The notes under the pieces were generated by a model. It did not search any database and was not told where the DNA came from. It was given only the letters and a program-made list of their open reading frames with translations. From NCBI GenBank assembly GCA_020853255.1, contig JADYZI010000322.1:1-6013 (forward strand): a stretch of 6,013 nt of DNA. The letters run 5' to 3'. Of this stretch, positions 1 to 5,920 are shown one piece after another. Origin of the DNA: Acidobacteriota bacterium. GTDB taxonomy: Bacteria; Acidobacteriota; Blastocatellia; Pyrinomonadales; Pyrinomonadaceae. The translations under genes were made by a program, and so were the position numbers. The first letter of the stretch is position 1, and every line of letters starts with the position of its first letter.

Positions 1-2
1 CA

Positions 3-323
3 CAGCGCATTGCCGCCGCCCGGATCGAGGCGCAGAAGGATGATCGTCCGATAGCGGACGGCGAGGTCGTGACCGCCTGCCAGGCCGCGTGCCCGACGAA
101 CGCGATCGTCTTCGGCGATGCAAATGATCCGAACAGCCGAATCGCGGCCACGAAGAAGGACCATAGAAACTACATCCTTCTCAATGACCTCGGGACGCAG
201 CCGCGGACAACGTATTTGACCGAGCTGAAGAATCAGAACAAGGAAATGCCGGGCTTTAAGCCGTTCAAGGAGCCTCCGGTCCGTAAGGCCGAAAAGGCGA
301 AACCGACGGAGGAAGGGCACTAG
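3..323 (+). CDS. actB: Alternative complex III iron-sulfur subunit ActB, C-terminal fragment
   Basis: The reading frame is open from the first full codon at position 3 to a TAG stop, giving the last 106 residues; the start lies upstream of the window. The stretch RPIADGEVVTACQAACPTNA, with CxxxCP cysteines encoded at 78-80 and 90-92, matches the last ferredoxin-type cluster motif of ActB. It is followed by the family's typical SRIAATKKDHRNYILL and a TQPRTTYL block. ActB is a molybdopterin-oxidoreductase-like protein without the cofactor, fused to a ferredoxin domain with four Fe-S clusters. It faces the periplasm and carries electrons from ActC towards the haem subunits. The tail after RTTYL is rich in Lys, Pro and Glu and ends in EEGH, probably disordered. 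A GTG at 69 is an internal valine codon, not a start. Only six bases separate it from actC, which confirms the assignment. Confidence 0.95.
   Translation, partial: QRIAAARIEAQKDDRPIADGEVVTACQAACPTNAIVFGDANDPNSRIAATKKDHRNYILLNDLGTQPRTTYLTELKNQNKEMPGFKPFKEPPVRKAEKAKPTEEGH
308..317 (+). promoter_or_regulatory. Shine-Dalgarno of actC
   Basis: The purine run GGAGGAAGGG lies inside the last codons of actB, 12 to 17 bases before the actC ATG at 330 depending on which part pairs. It is strong but slightly distant. It supports the ATG at 330 as the start and coupling of actC to actB translation. Confidence 0.6.
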
Positions 324-329
324 ATCAAT

Positions 330-1778
330 ATGGCTGACTTAAAGGAGATCCAGCAAAGGGTTTACCCGCCAATGGTCGAAGGCGACCATACCTTCGCGAC
401 CGTATCGGACAAGATCGGCGACTACGCGCTTCGGAAACGGACGCCGCTGGCCTGGTTCGTCGGGTTCGGCGTTGCCTTCATGGTTGCCCAGCTTCTGATG
501 GTCTCGGTCGTCTATCTGCTGGCCAAGGGCATCGGCATTTTTGGTACCAACCAGCCGGTTGGATGGGCATTCCCGATCATCAACTTCGTTTGGTGGATCG
601 GCATCGGCCACGCCGGAACATTGATCTCCGCCATTCTTCTGCTTCTTAATCAGAAATGGCGTACATCGATCAATCGATTCGCCGAGGCAATGACGCTGTT
701 CGCCGTTGCCTGCGCCGCGATCTTTCCGGTCATCCATACGGGCCGGCCGTGGCTGGCGGCATACTGGCTGTTCCCATATCCGAACACGATGGGCATCTGG
801 CCGCAGTTTCGCTCGCCGCTCATCTGGGACGTTTTCGCCGTTTCGACGTATGCGACGATCTCGCTGCTGTTCTGGTATGTCGGCCTGATCCCCGACCTTG
901 CGACGCTTCGTGATCGGGCGAAGAACAAGTATTTCAAGTTCGCTTACGGAATTTTATCTTGGGGCTGGCGCGGTTCCGCCCGGCACTGGCATCGGTATGA
1001 ACTGGCGTATCTTCTGCTGGCCGGAATTTCAACGCCGCTCGTTCTTTCGGTGCACTCGATCGTGTCTTTGGACTTCTCGGTCTCGCAGATACCGGGCTGG
1101 CACGCCACGTTCTTCCCGCCGTATTTCGTTGCCGGTGCTATCTATGCCGGATTCGCAATGGTGCTGATCCTCTGCATCCCGCTGCGGGTCTGGTACAACA
1201 TGAAGGATTTCATCACCGACACCCATTTGCACTACATGGGCAAGGTGATGCTGGCAACAGGGCTGATCGTCGGATACAGCTATGTGATGGAAGCGTATTT
1301 TGGATGGTACAGTGCCAGCCAGTACGAATACTTCATGATCACAAATCGTATCTGGAACGGCCCGTACTGGTATATGTACTGGCTCCTGATATTCTGTAAC
1401 GTGATCGCGATCCAGTCATTGTGGTTCAAGTATTTCCGCGAAAGCCCGTTCTGGCTCTTCATCATTTCGATAATCGTCAGCATCGGAATGTGGCTTGAGC
1501 GGTTCGTGATCATCGTCACAAGTCTGCAGCGGGATTTTCTGCCTTCATCGTGGGCGATGTACGCACCATCCCTTTGGGACTGGTCGCTCTACGTCGGTAC
1601 AATTGGATTTTTCTTTACGCTTGTCTTTCTCTTTGTGCGATTCCTGCCGGTTATTTCTATATTTGAGGTGCGCACCCTGCTTCCCGGAGCTACGGTTCAC
1701 GGACATCAGCAGGATTTTGAGGAGAATGTTGTTGAGATCGAATATACGTGGGAGAGGACGGACGAGCCGAATAAATAG
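330..1778 (+). CDS. actC: Alternative complex III quinol-oxidising membrane subunit ActC (NrfD/PsrC family)
   Basis: This 482-residue polytopic inner-membrane protein is the NrfD/PsrC-like subunit that holds the quinol site of ACIII and passes electrons to ActB. About ten hydrophobic spans are visible, roughly at residues 42-66, 84-106, 118-138, 165-187, 226-248, 262-286, 304-325, 347-367, 373-397 and 418-440. The family's strongest signature is present: FVWWIGIGHAGTLIS (His94), then QKWRTSINRFAEAMT and HTGRPWLAAYWLFPYPN (His136, Arg139). Further on are WDVFAVSTYA (Asp167), the VHSIVSLDF segment (His242, Asp248), PGWHATFFPPYFVAGAI (His258), a membrane Glu321 in VMEAYFGWYS and Glu390 in MWLERF. 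Polar and charged residues of this kind line the quinol and proton routes in characterised ACIII structures; which residues do so here is inferred. Length is normal for the family. The C-terminal tail after residue 440 is soluble and acidic, including GHQQDFEENVVEIEY, as in homologues. No frameshift or missing block is seen. Confidence 0.97.
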   Translation: MADLKEIQQRVYPPMVEGDHTFATVSDKIGDYALRKRTPLAWFVGFGVAFMVAQLLMVSVVYLLAKGIGIFGTNQPVGWAFPIINFVWWIGIGHAGTLISAILLLLNQKWRTSINRFAEAMTLFAVACAAIFPVIHTGRPWLAAYWLFPYPNTMGIWPQFRSPLIWDVFAVSTYATISLLFWYVGLIPDLATLRDRAKNKYFKFAYGILSWGWRGSARHWHRYELAYLLLAGISTPLVLSVHSIVSLDFSVSQIPGWHATFFPPYFVAGAIYAGFAMVLILCIPLRVWYNMKDFITDTHLHYMGKVMLATGLIVGYSYVMEAYFGWYSASQYEYFMITNRIWNGPYWYMYWLLIFCNVIAIQSLWFKYFRESPFWLFIISIIVSIGMWLERFVIIVTSLQRDFLPSSWAMYAPSLWDWSLYVGTIGFFFTLVFLFVRFLPVISIFEVRTLLPGATVHGHQQDFEENVVEIEYTWERTDEPNK

Positions 1779-1805
1779 GTGCGTTGAGGCTGGCATGGCC
1801 TGACG

Positions 1806-1826
1806 CGACAGTCTGGCAGCCTGTCG
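1806..1826 (+). other. Short hairpin in the actC-actD gap
   Basis: CGACAG (1806-1811) is a perfect inverted match to CTGTCG (1821-1826), with a nine-base loop. A flanking G:U pair (1805/1827) extends the stem. It ends eight bases before the preferred actD ATG, where a ribosome would bind, and no good Shine-Dalgarno sequence is visible. There is no U-run after it, so it is not an intrinsic terminator. Six base pairs can arise by chance; a role in tuning actD translation is only inferred. Confidence 0.3.
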
Positions 1827-1834
1827 TACACATT

Positions 1835-2368
1835 ATGGACAGCAATCTACACGGATTAATGGCGGAGTTTGATACGCCGACCGCCCTTGTGGACGCCGCG
1901 AACAAGGTCCGTCTTGCCGGCTACACCAAGACGGACGCGTTCTCACCGTTTCCGCTGCACGAGATAGACGAAGCTTTGGGAATCCGCCGAAGTATTCTGC
2001 CCTTCCTGGTCTTTTGCGGGGCAATTATTGGCCTTCTCAGCGGGTTGGCTCTTCAGGTGTTCATCCATTACATTGATTATCCGCTGAATATCGGCGGGCG
2101 GCCCTATTTGAGTTGGCCTTCGTTCGTGCCGCCGGCGTATGAGCTGACCATTCTTTTTGGAGGATTCACAGCGGTTTTCGGAATGCTGTTTTTGAACGGT
2201 TTGCCGCGTCCTTATCACCCGGTCTTTAACGTTCCGCGTTTTGCCCTGGCGACACGGGAAAAGTTCTTCCTCCTGATAGAGAGTGCTGATCCGAAATATA
2301 ATTACGATGAGACGACGAGTTTCATGCGAAGCCTTGGGCCGCAGGAGGTGTTCGATGTACCTGAATAA
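1835..2368 (+). CDS. actD: Alternative complex III membrane subunit ActD (DUF3341 family)
   Basis: The 177-residue protein begins MDSNLHGLMAEFDTPTALV, followed by AANKVRLAGYTKTDAFSPFP and LHEIDEALGI. This is the hallmark cytoplasmic N-domain of DUF3341/ActD proteins. Two membrane spans follow, around residues 54-80 and 102-122, joined by a loop with the conserved-looking IGGRPYLSWPSFVPPAYE. A C-terminal cytoplasmic part contains LPRPYHPVFN, RFALATREKFFLLIES and ADPKYN. ActD is a structural subunit without redox centres that packs beside ActF and the other membrane subunits. The ATG at 1835 is chosen because family members start a few residues before the (Y/H)GL(L/M)AEFD motif. A TTG at 1784 would add 17 residues of unlikely sequence, and ATG at 1859 would cut into the motif. 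No clear Shine-Dalgarno sequence precedes 1835. The end overlaps actE by 14 bases in another frame. Confidence 0.93.
   Translation: MDSNLHGLMAEFDTPTALVDAANKVRLAGYTKTDAFSPFPLHEIDEALGIRRSILPFLVFCGAIIGLLSGLALQVFIHYIDYPLNIGGRPYLSWPSFVPPAYELTILFGGFTAVFGMLFLNGLPRPYHPVFNVPRFALATREKFFLLIESADPKYNYDETTSFMRSLGPQEVFDVPE
2343..2350 (+). promoter_or_regulatory. Shine-Dalgarno of actE
   Basis: AGGAGGTG lies inside the 3' end of actD, with its AGGAGG core six bases before the ATG at 2355. It is the near-perfect anti-16S complement and fixes the start of actE. Both the upstream GTG at 2283 and the downstream ATG at 2388 have no comparable site. Confidence 0.85.
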
Positions 2369-3086
2369 GTTGCGTGCCCAAGATCTAATGCCCATTGTAG
2401 GCCGCCGAACGCCTTTCTACCTTTTGCTGGCCGCGAGCTGTTTGCTGGCCGCCGGGTGCGGTGTTCGCTTTGATATGCAGGATCAGCCGCGATATGAGGT
2501 TTATAGGGAAAGTGACTTTTTCGATGATCACAGCTCGTCTCGTGATTATCCGGAAGGCACCGTTGCCCGCGGCCTGCTGAAGGAGAACAAGGCGTTCTAC
2601 ACCGGAAAGATCGATAACCCGAATCCGAACGCCCCGGTCGAGTCAACGGTCAATGCCCAGGGAAACACTATAGTTACGACCTTCCCGAACATGATCGACG
2701 AATTCCCGATCCCTGTGACCAAGGAACTTATCGACCGCGGCCAGGAACGGTACAACATCTACTGCATCGTTTGCCACGGAGCAACAGGCAACGGCGACGG
2801 TATGATCGTGCGGCGCGGCTTTCCTGCTCCGCCGACATATCATGACGACAGGCTTCGAAACGCGCCCGTTGGGCATTTCTTCGATGTAATGACCAACGGA
2901 TTTGGCAAAATGAACAGCTATGCGGCGCAGGTACAGCCGGCCGACCGGTGGGCGATCGTCGCCTATATCCGTGCGCTGCAGGTGAGCCAGAATCCCGAAG
3001 AGATCTCAAAGATGAATGCTAGCCCGTCCGCAAACACAGCGGCACCAAAAGGAGCACCGTCGGCCACGCCCGGAGGTGGACATTAA
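2355..3086 (+). CDS. actE: Alternative complex III monohaem cytochrome c lipoprotein ActE
   Basis: This 243-residue exported c-type cytochrome is the single-haem subunit of ACIII and lies on the outer face of the membrane, on the electron route towards the terminal oxidase. The N-terminus is a lipoprotein signal: a basic stretch with Arg17-Arg18, a hydrophobic core at residues 21-33, and a lipobox ending in Cys35 (LLAAGC). A second candidate cysteine sits at residue 29. Residues 37-115 carry the family's membrane-proximal region, with RESDFF, YPEGTVARG and KAFYTGK. The haem domain spans about 124-212: CIVCH (Cys137, Cys140, His141) binds haem c, and Met186 in FGKMNSYA is the likely distal ligand, Met179 the less likely alternative. 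A helix DRWAIVAYIRALQ closes the cytochrome fold. The last 25 residues are rich in Ala, Pro, Ser and Gly, a flexible tail. The stop overlaps the actF start as TAATG. Membrane anchoring by an acylated N-terminal Cys is known for ACIII. Confidence 0.95.
   Translation: MYLNKLRAQDLMPIVGRRTPFYLLLAASCLLAAGCGVRFDMQDQPRYEVYRESDFFDDHSSSRDYPEGTVARGLLKENKAFYTGKIDNPNPNAPVESTVNAQGNTIVTTFPNMIDEFPIPVTKELIDRGQERYNIYCIVCHGATGNGDGMIVRRGFPAPPTYHDDRLRNAPVGHFFDVMTNGFGKMNSYAAQVQPADRWAIVAYIRALQVSQNPEEISKMNASPSANTAAPKGAPSATPGGGH
2424..2459 (+). repeat. Tandem 18-base duplication in the actE signal peptide
   Basis: Two adjacent 18-base units, 2424-2441 and 2442-2459, agree at 14 of 18 bases, with a 12-base exact match TTTGCTGGCCGC starting at 2423 and again at 2441. 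They encode LLAASC and LLAAGC back to back, so the hexapeptide carrying the lipobox cysteine occurs twice (Cys29 and Cys35). Leu/Ala-rich signal peptides drift towards such similarity, so descent by duplication is likely but not certain. Confidence 0.6.
3072..3078 (+). promoter_or_regulatory. Shine-Dalgarno of actF
   Basis: GGAGGTG sits in the last codons of actE, seven bases before the ATG at 3086. With the TAATG stop-start overlap it shows translational coupling of actF to actE and fixes the actF start. Confidence 0.8.
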
Positions 3087-4303
3087 TGGCTGATACCGGA
3101 AACTTTCAGGCACCTGCCGATCTTAACCGATGGCGAACGGTCGCACTCGGCGTGGGTGGCATTGCACTTATCATTTGGGCGATAGGGACGTATCTGAGCC
3201 CGGAACAGGGACTGCGCTCCTGGCTTCTCGGCTTCGTATTGTGGGGCGGTATCGGCATTGGATGTCTTGGCGTACTGCTTCTCGGTTATCTGACAGGCGG
3301 AGGATGGGCGGTCGTCACCCGCCGCGCGGCCGAGGCGGGTACGCGAACGCTCCCGGTCATCTTTATCATGTTCCTGCCGCTGGCTTTTGGCGTCAAACGG
3401 CTTTACGAATGGACGCATATTCCGGCGACCGAGCACATCATGCAGCATCGCGGCTGGTTCATGACCGCGGAAAGCTGGGTATTGCGTTCGGCGATCTACT
3501 TTGTGCTCTTTGCCGTAATCGTGTACCTCATGAACAAATGGGGCAAGGAACAGGACAAGACCAGTAACTACGAAGAAGCCGAGAAATACCTGGGACGTGC
3601 GACAGCGTTTTCCGGCCCGGCGCTGGTGGTTTATTCGCTCCTCGTCACATTTGCGTCAGTGGACTGGGTGATGACATTGGACCCGCACTACTTCTCCACT
3701 ATCTGGGGGCTTTTGTTCGTCGCGGGTTGGGCATTGAGCGCGTTTTGCTTTTTGGTGGCTGTGCTTGCGTACCTTTCGGACAAGGCCCCGATGGACCGGG
3801 TCCTTGGCAGGCGCCATTTTCACGATCTTGGCAAACTGATCCTGGCCTTGGTGATGATCTGGGCCTATTTCAATTTCTCACAGTTTCTGATCGTCTGGTC
3901 GGGTAACATTCCCGAAGAAACGGTTTGGTTCCAGGCGCGGATGTATCACGGCTGGGGCTATGTAGCATGGGCCCTTATCTTGTTCCATTTTGCTGCCCCG
4001 TTCCTGATACTGCTGCTCCAGGACCTGAAACGGCGTGCCAAGACTCTGGCGAAGGTTGCCGTATTTATCCTGGCAATGCGTTGGCTGGATATGTTGTGGC
4101 TCATCAGCCCAACGCCGCGGATCGCGACGCACGGGGCAACACTTGGATTTATGGACAGCTTTAGCTGGATGGATATCGTCGCACCGATAGCTGTTGGCGG
4201 GATCTGGCTCTGGTATTTTGTGACCCAGTTGATGAAACGCCCGCTTGTGCCGGTGATGGACCCGTTCCTTGAAAAGGCCGTCGAGCACGGGCATGGACAC
4301 TGA
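3086..4303 (+). CDS. actF: Alternative complex III second NrfD-like membrane subunit ActF
   Basis: This 405-residue polytopic membrane protein is the ActF subunit, often annotated quinol:cytochrome c oxidoreductase membrane subunit. It is related to ActC but smaller, with no known cofactor; it packs with ActC and ActD and is proposed to take part in proton movement. About ten spans are seen, including residues 17-37, 47-71, 88-108, 131-150, 174-193, 205-230, 248-271, 289-311, 321-341 and 363-382. Recognisable family blocks are LPLAFGVKRLYEWTH, SVDWVMTLDPHYFSTIWG (Asp193, Asp199, His201), HDLGKLILALVMIWAYFNFS with SQFLIVWSGNIPEETVWF after it (Glu277, Glu278), and MRWLDMLWLISPTP (Asp335). The C-terminus ends in EHGHGH, a short histidine-rich cytoplasmic tail. 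The start is fixed by the strong Shine-Dalgarno and the TAATG overlap with actE. Length is typical and nothing is missing. Confidence 0.97.
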   Translation: MADTGNFQAPADLNRWRTVALGVGGIALIIWAIGTYLSPEQGLRSWLLGFVLWGGIGIGCLGVLLLGYLTGGGWAVVTRRAAEAGTRTLPVIFIMFLPLAFGVKRLYEWTHIPATEHIMQHRGWFMTAESWVLRSAIYFVLFAVIVYLMNKWGKEQDKTSNYEEAEKYLGRATAFSGPALVVYSLLVTFASVDWVMTLDPHYFSTIWGLLFVAGWALSAFCFLVAVLAYLSDKAPMDRVLGRRHFHDLGKLILALVMIWAYFNFSQFLIVWSGNIPEETVWFQARMYHGWGYVAWALILFHFAAPFLILLLQDLKRRAKTLAKVAVFILAMRWLDMLWLISPTPRIATHGATLGFMDSFSWMDIVAPIAVGGIWLWYFVTQLMKRPLVPVMDPFLEKAVEHGHGH

Positions 4304-4304
4304 C

Positions 4305-4336
4305 GATCTTGGACCTTATATCTGCGGTCCTGGATC
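4305..4336 (+). terminator. Hairpin with short U-rich tail after actF (possible attenuator or processing site)
   Basis: GATCTTGGACC (4305-4315) pairs with GGTCCTGGATC (4326-4336): eleven positions with one mismatch and one G:U, five consecutive pairs GGACC/GGTCC at the top, and a ten-base loop. It begins one base after the actF stop and is followed by TTCTTT (4337-4342). It resembles a weak intrinsic terminator. Since sco and coxB follow on the same strand and belong to the same pathway, partial termination or an mRNA-stabilising/processing hairpin separating act from the downstream genes fits better than full termination. This is inferred from sequence alone. Confidence 0.4.
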
Positions 4337-4375
4337 TTCTTTCAGTCAACGGGGCTGCAGATCGCAAATTGAATT

Positions 4376-4921
4376 ATGAGCTCAGCAAAACACGAAAAGA
4401 GCTTTGTCGATTTTGAGAAAGGTTATGAGCAGAACCTCATCGGCCTGAAGGGGATCATTTACTTCGGCGTTGGGCTTCTTTTGCTCATTGTCATCACGTT
4501 TGGCCTGATGTGGGCTTTGCACGACGTTCTTGAACAGGACGCTCAGGAGACAAAGGGCTTTACGAACCCGATGCGGGCCCAGATGAAGGATAAGGATAAA
4601 CTTCCGCCCGAACCTAGGCTCCAGGCCGCTCCGGGGTTTGGCGTTGATACCGAGACCGGAAGGATCAACCTCGAATTGAAGGCACCGCAGGCGGAATACT
4701 GGGAATTGCGAAAGGCCTGGGACAAAATACTCGCAGAGGGTATCAAGGACCCGAAAACGGGAACAGTTGTTGCCATGCCGGTCGATAAGGCAAAGGAACT
4801 GCTGCTTCAGCGTGCCCCCAAAGCGAAGTCCGGCCCCGAGGCTGAAGGGATGCTGCAGAAATCGAAAATGTATATTAGCGACGCAAGCGCGGGGCGTGTC
4901 GCGGATCTGCAACGGCGTTAA
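4376..4921 (+). CDS. Unassigned single-span membrane protein in the ACIII-oxidase operon
   Basis: I cannot assign a named function to this 181-residue protein. Residues 1-22 are polar and mixed-charge, 24-48 form one clear membrane span (LIGLKGIIYF to MWALHD), and the rest is soluble. By the positive-inside rule the topology is uncertain, but the long C-terminal part is most likely periplasmic. That part contains PPEPRLQAAPGFG (77-89), then YWELRKAWDKIL (108-119), KTGTVVAMPVDKAKELLLQR (127-146) and a polar tail with SDASAGR. The PPEPRLQ, Tyr/Trp-helix, basic-acidic MPVDKA order recalls small membrane proteins that recur beside act, sco and cox genes in Acidobacteria-like genomes; this is from memory and unverified. 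No cysteine is present, so covalent haem or a CxxxC copper site is excluded. ATG 4376 lacks a Shine-Dalgarno, but the next in-frame ATG (residue 45) would destroy the span. Its place, 72 bases after actF and 24 before sco, suggests a subunit or assembly factor of the ACIII-oxidase supercomplex. Confidence 0.85.
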   Translation: MSSAKHEKSFVDFEKGYEQNLIGLKGIIYFGVGLLLLIVITFGLMWALHDVLEQDAQETKGFTNPMRAQMKDKDKLPPEPRLQAAPGFGVDTETGRINLELKAPQAEYWELRKAWDKILAEGIKDPKTGTVVAMPVDKAKELLLQRAPKAKSGPEAEGMLQKSKMYISDASAGRVADLQRR

Positions 4922-4931
4922 GGCCGGGATC

Positions 4932-4941
4932 AGGAAGGGAG
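4932..4941 (+). promoter_or_regulatory. Shine-Dalgarno of the SCO gene
   Basis: AGGAAGGGAG lies four to seven bases before the ATG at 4946 and supports that start. Confidence 0.7.
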
Positions 4942-4945
4942 TGTT

Positions 4946-5848
4946 ATGAAAAGTAGATCAGCACGAAGAGTGTTACCAGGGCTGTCGATCTTGGCGGCCG
5001 TGCTGATGCTGGTACTAACAGAAGGGGCCTATTCGCAAAAGGTAGAGCATTTTAACTCGCCGCTGTATGCCCCGAAAACATACGATCCGTCGCAGTCTGA
5101 GACCAAGGGCCTGCCGAAGGTACTGCAGGAAGTTGGGATCGAACAGAAACTTGGCGAACAGCTTCCGCTGGATGCTGAGTTCAAGGACGAAAGCGGCCAC
5201 GCGGTCAAATTAGGAGAGTTCTTTAATAAAGGAAGGCCGGTCGTTGTCGCATTTGTTTATTATGAGTGCCCGATGCTGTGCAATGAGGTGCTCAACGGCC
5301 TCACCGGCTCGCTAAAGGGCATCTCTCTTGACGCCGGCAAAGATTTTGACGTCGTGGCGATCAGCTTCGACGCACGTGAGAACGAAAAGCCCGATCTTGC
5401 AAAGAACAAGAAAGAGAATTACATGGCCCGTTATGGCCGTCCGGGGACCGAAAGCGGATGGCATTTTCTGACCGGGAACGAAGGCTCTATCGACGCGGCA
5501 ACAAAAGCGGCGGGATTCGGGTTCAAGTGGGACGAGAAGAGTAACCAGTTCGCCCACGCCGGGGCGGTAATGATCGTGACGCCCGACGGGCGAATGTCGC
5601 GCTATCTTTACGGCATCGACTACTCGCCGAGAGATCTGAAGTTCGGCATCATGGAATCGGGCGAGAACAAGGTGGGGAACGCGGCCGAACAACTGCTTTT
5701 GTACTGCTATCATTACGACCCGGCCACCGGCAAGTACGGCCTTGCGATCCTGCGCGTGATGAGGATCTTCGCCGTCGCTACCTTGCTCGGAATGGTTGCG
5801 ATGGGACTGGTGTTTTGGAGAAGGAATAAGAAAGTTTCAAGTTCATAG
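4946..5848 (+). CDS. sco1: SCO1/SenC-family copper chaperone for cytochrome c oxidase CuA assembly
   Basis: This 300-residue exported thioredoxin-fold protein delivers copper to, or reduces the cysteines of, the CuA site of oxidase subunit II. Residues 1-30 look like a signal sequence (basic MKSRSARR, hydrophobic 11-25, possible cleavage after AYS). The thioredoxin-like domain runs from about 75 to 250. The metal-binding motif is YYECPMLCN with Cys108 and Cys112 (CxxxC), and the third ligand is His204 in QFAHAGAVMIVTPDGR. The proline follows the first cysteine, and the CP after the second cysteine of classical SCO is replaced by CN, as in a branch of bacterial SCO proteins. A second conserved-looking block, LLLYCYHYDPATGKYG, contains Cys254 and His256, then a C-terminal membrane span at about 267-291 and a basic tail WRRNKK. 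Mitochondrial-type SCO is anchored at the N-terminus instead. Its neighbour coxB encodes its expected client. Confidence 0.95.
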   Translation: MKSRSARRVLPGLSILAAVLMLVLTEGAYSQKVEHFNSPLYAPKTYDPSQSETKGLPKVLQEVGIEQKLGEQLPLDAEFKDESGHAVKLGEFFNKGRPVVVAFVYYECPMLCNEVLNGLTGSLKGISLDAGKDFDVVAISFDARENEKPDLAKNKKENYMARYGRPGTESGWHFLTGNEGSIDAATKAAGFGFKWDEKSNQFAHAGAVMIVTPDGRMSRYLYGIDYSPRDLKFGIMESGENKVGNAAEQLLLYCYHYDPATGKYGLAILRVMRIFAVATLLGMVAMGLVFWRRNKKVSSS

Positions 5849-5858
5849 CCCGGGCAGC

Positions 5859-5889
5859 GGGTTTGCGGGTTGGCTGACCCGCAAAACCC
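5859..5889 (+). other. Strong hairpin between sco and coxB
   Basis: GGGTTTGCGGGT (5859-5870) pairs with ACCCGCAAAACCC (5877-5889): twelve base pairs with one bulged A (5886) and a six-base loop TGGCTG. It begins 11 bases after the sco stop. No U-run follows (TGAACCTTACGG), so classical intrinsic termination is unlikely. The same-strand coxB start lies 31 bases downstream. It may act as an mRNA stability or processing element that sets the coxB level apart from sco; this is inference. An eight-base palindrome GCCCGGGC (5848-5855) sits next to it and could compete for pairing. Confidence 0.55.
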
Positions 5890-5920
5890 TGAACCTTACG
5901 GCTCGGAACTATTTGAGAGT

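Noticed and set aside
2283..2354. GTG at 2283 as the actE start
   Set aside because: It would add 24 residues inside the actD coding region. The ATG at 2355 has an excellent Shine-Dalgarno and begins a normal lipoprotein signal.
2403..2408. Arg-Arg pair (residues 17-18 of ActE) as a twin-arginine export signal
   Set aside because: The surrounding GRRTPFYLLL lacks the consensus SRRxFLK context. c-type cytochromes are exported unfolded by Sec before haem attachment.
3878..4300. Minus-strand open frame opposite the end of actF, and similar antisense frames at 1943-2395, 339-737 and 5312-5713
   Set aside because: All lie opposite confidently identified genes, and their translations are rich in His, Arg, Pro and Gln without family features, as expected for shadows of coding DNA.
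4309..4337. TTGGAC as a -35 box for a promoter before the unassigned gene
   Set aside because: No acceptable -10 hexamer lies at the right distance (GGATCT is found there), and the TTGGAC is part of the hairpin stem.
4382..4912. Long minus-strand open frame (176 codons) opposite the unassigned gene
   Set aside because: It is almost exactly antisense to the plus-strand gene, has no Shine-Dalgarno or recognisable domain, and reads as low-plausibility protein. The plus-strand frame has a coherent membrane span and fits the operon.
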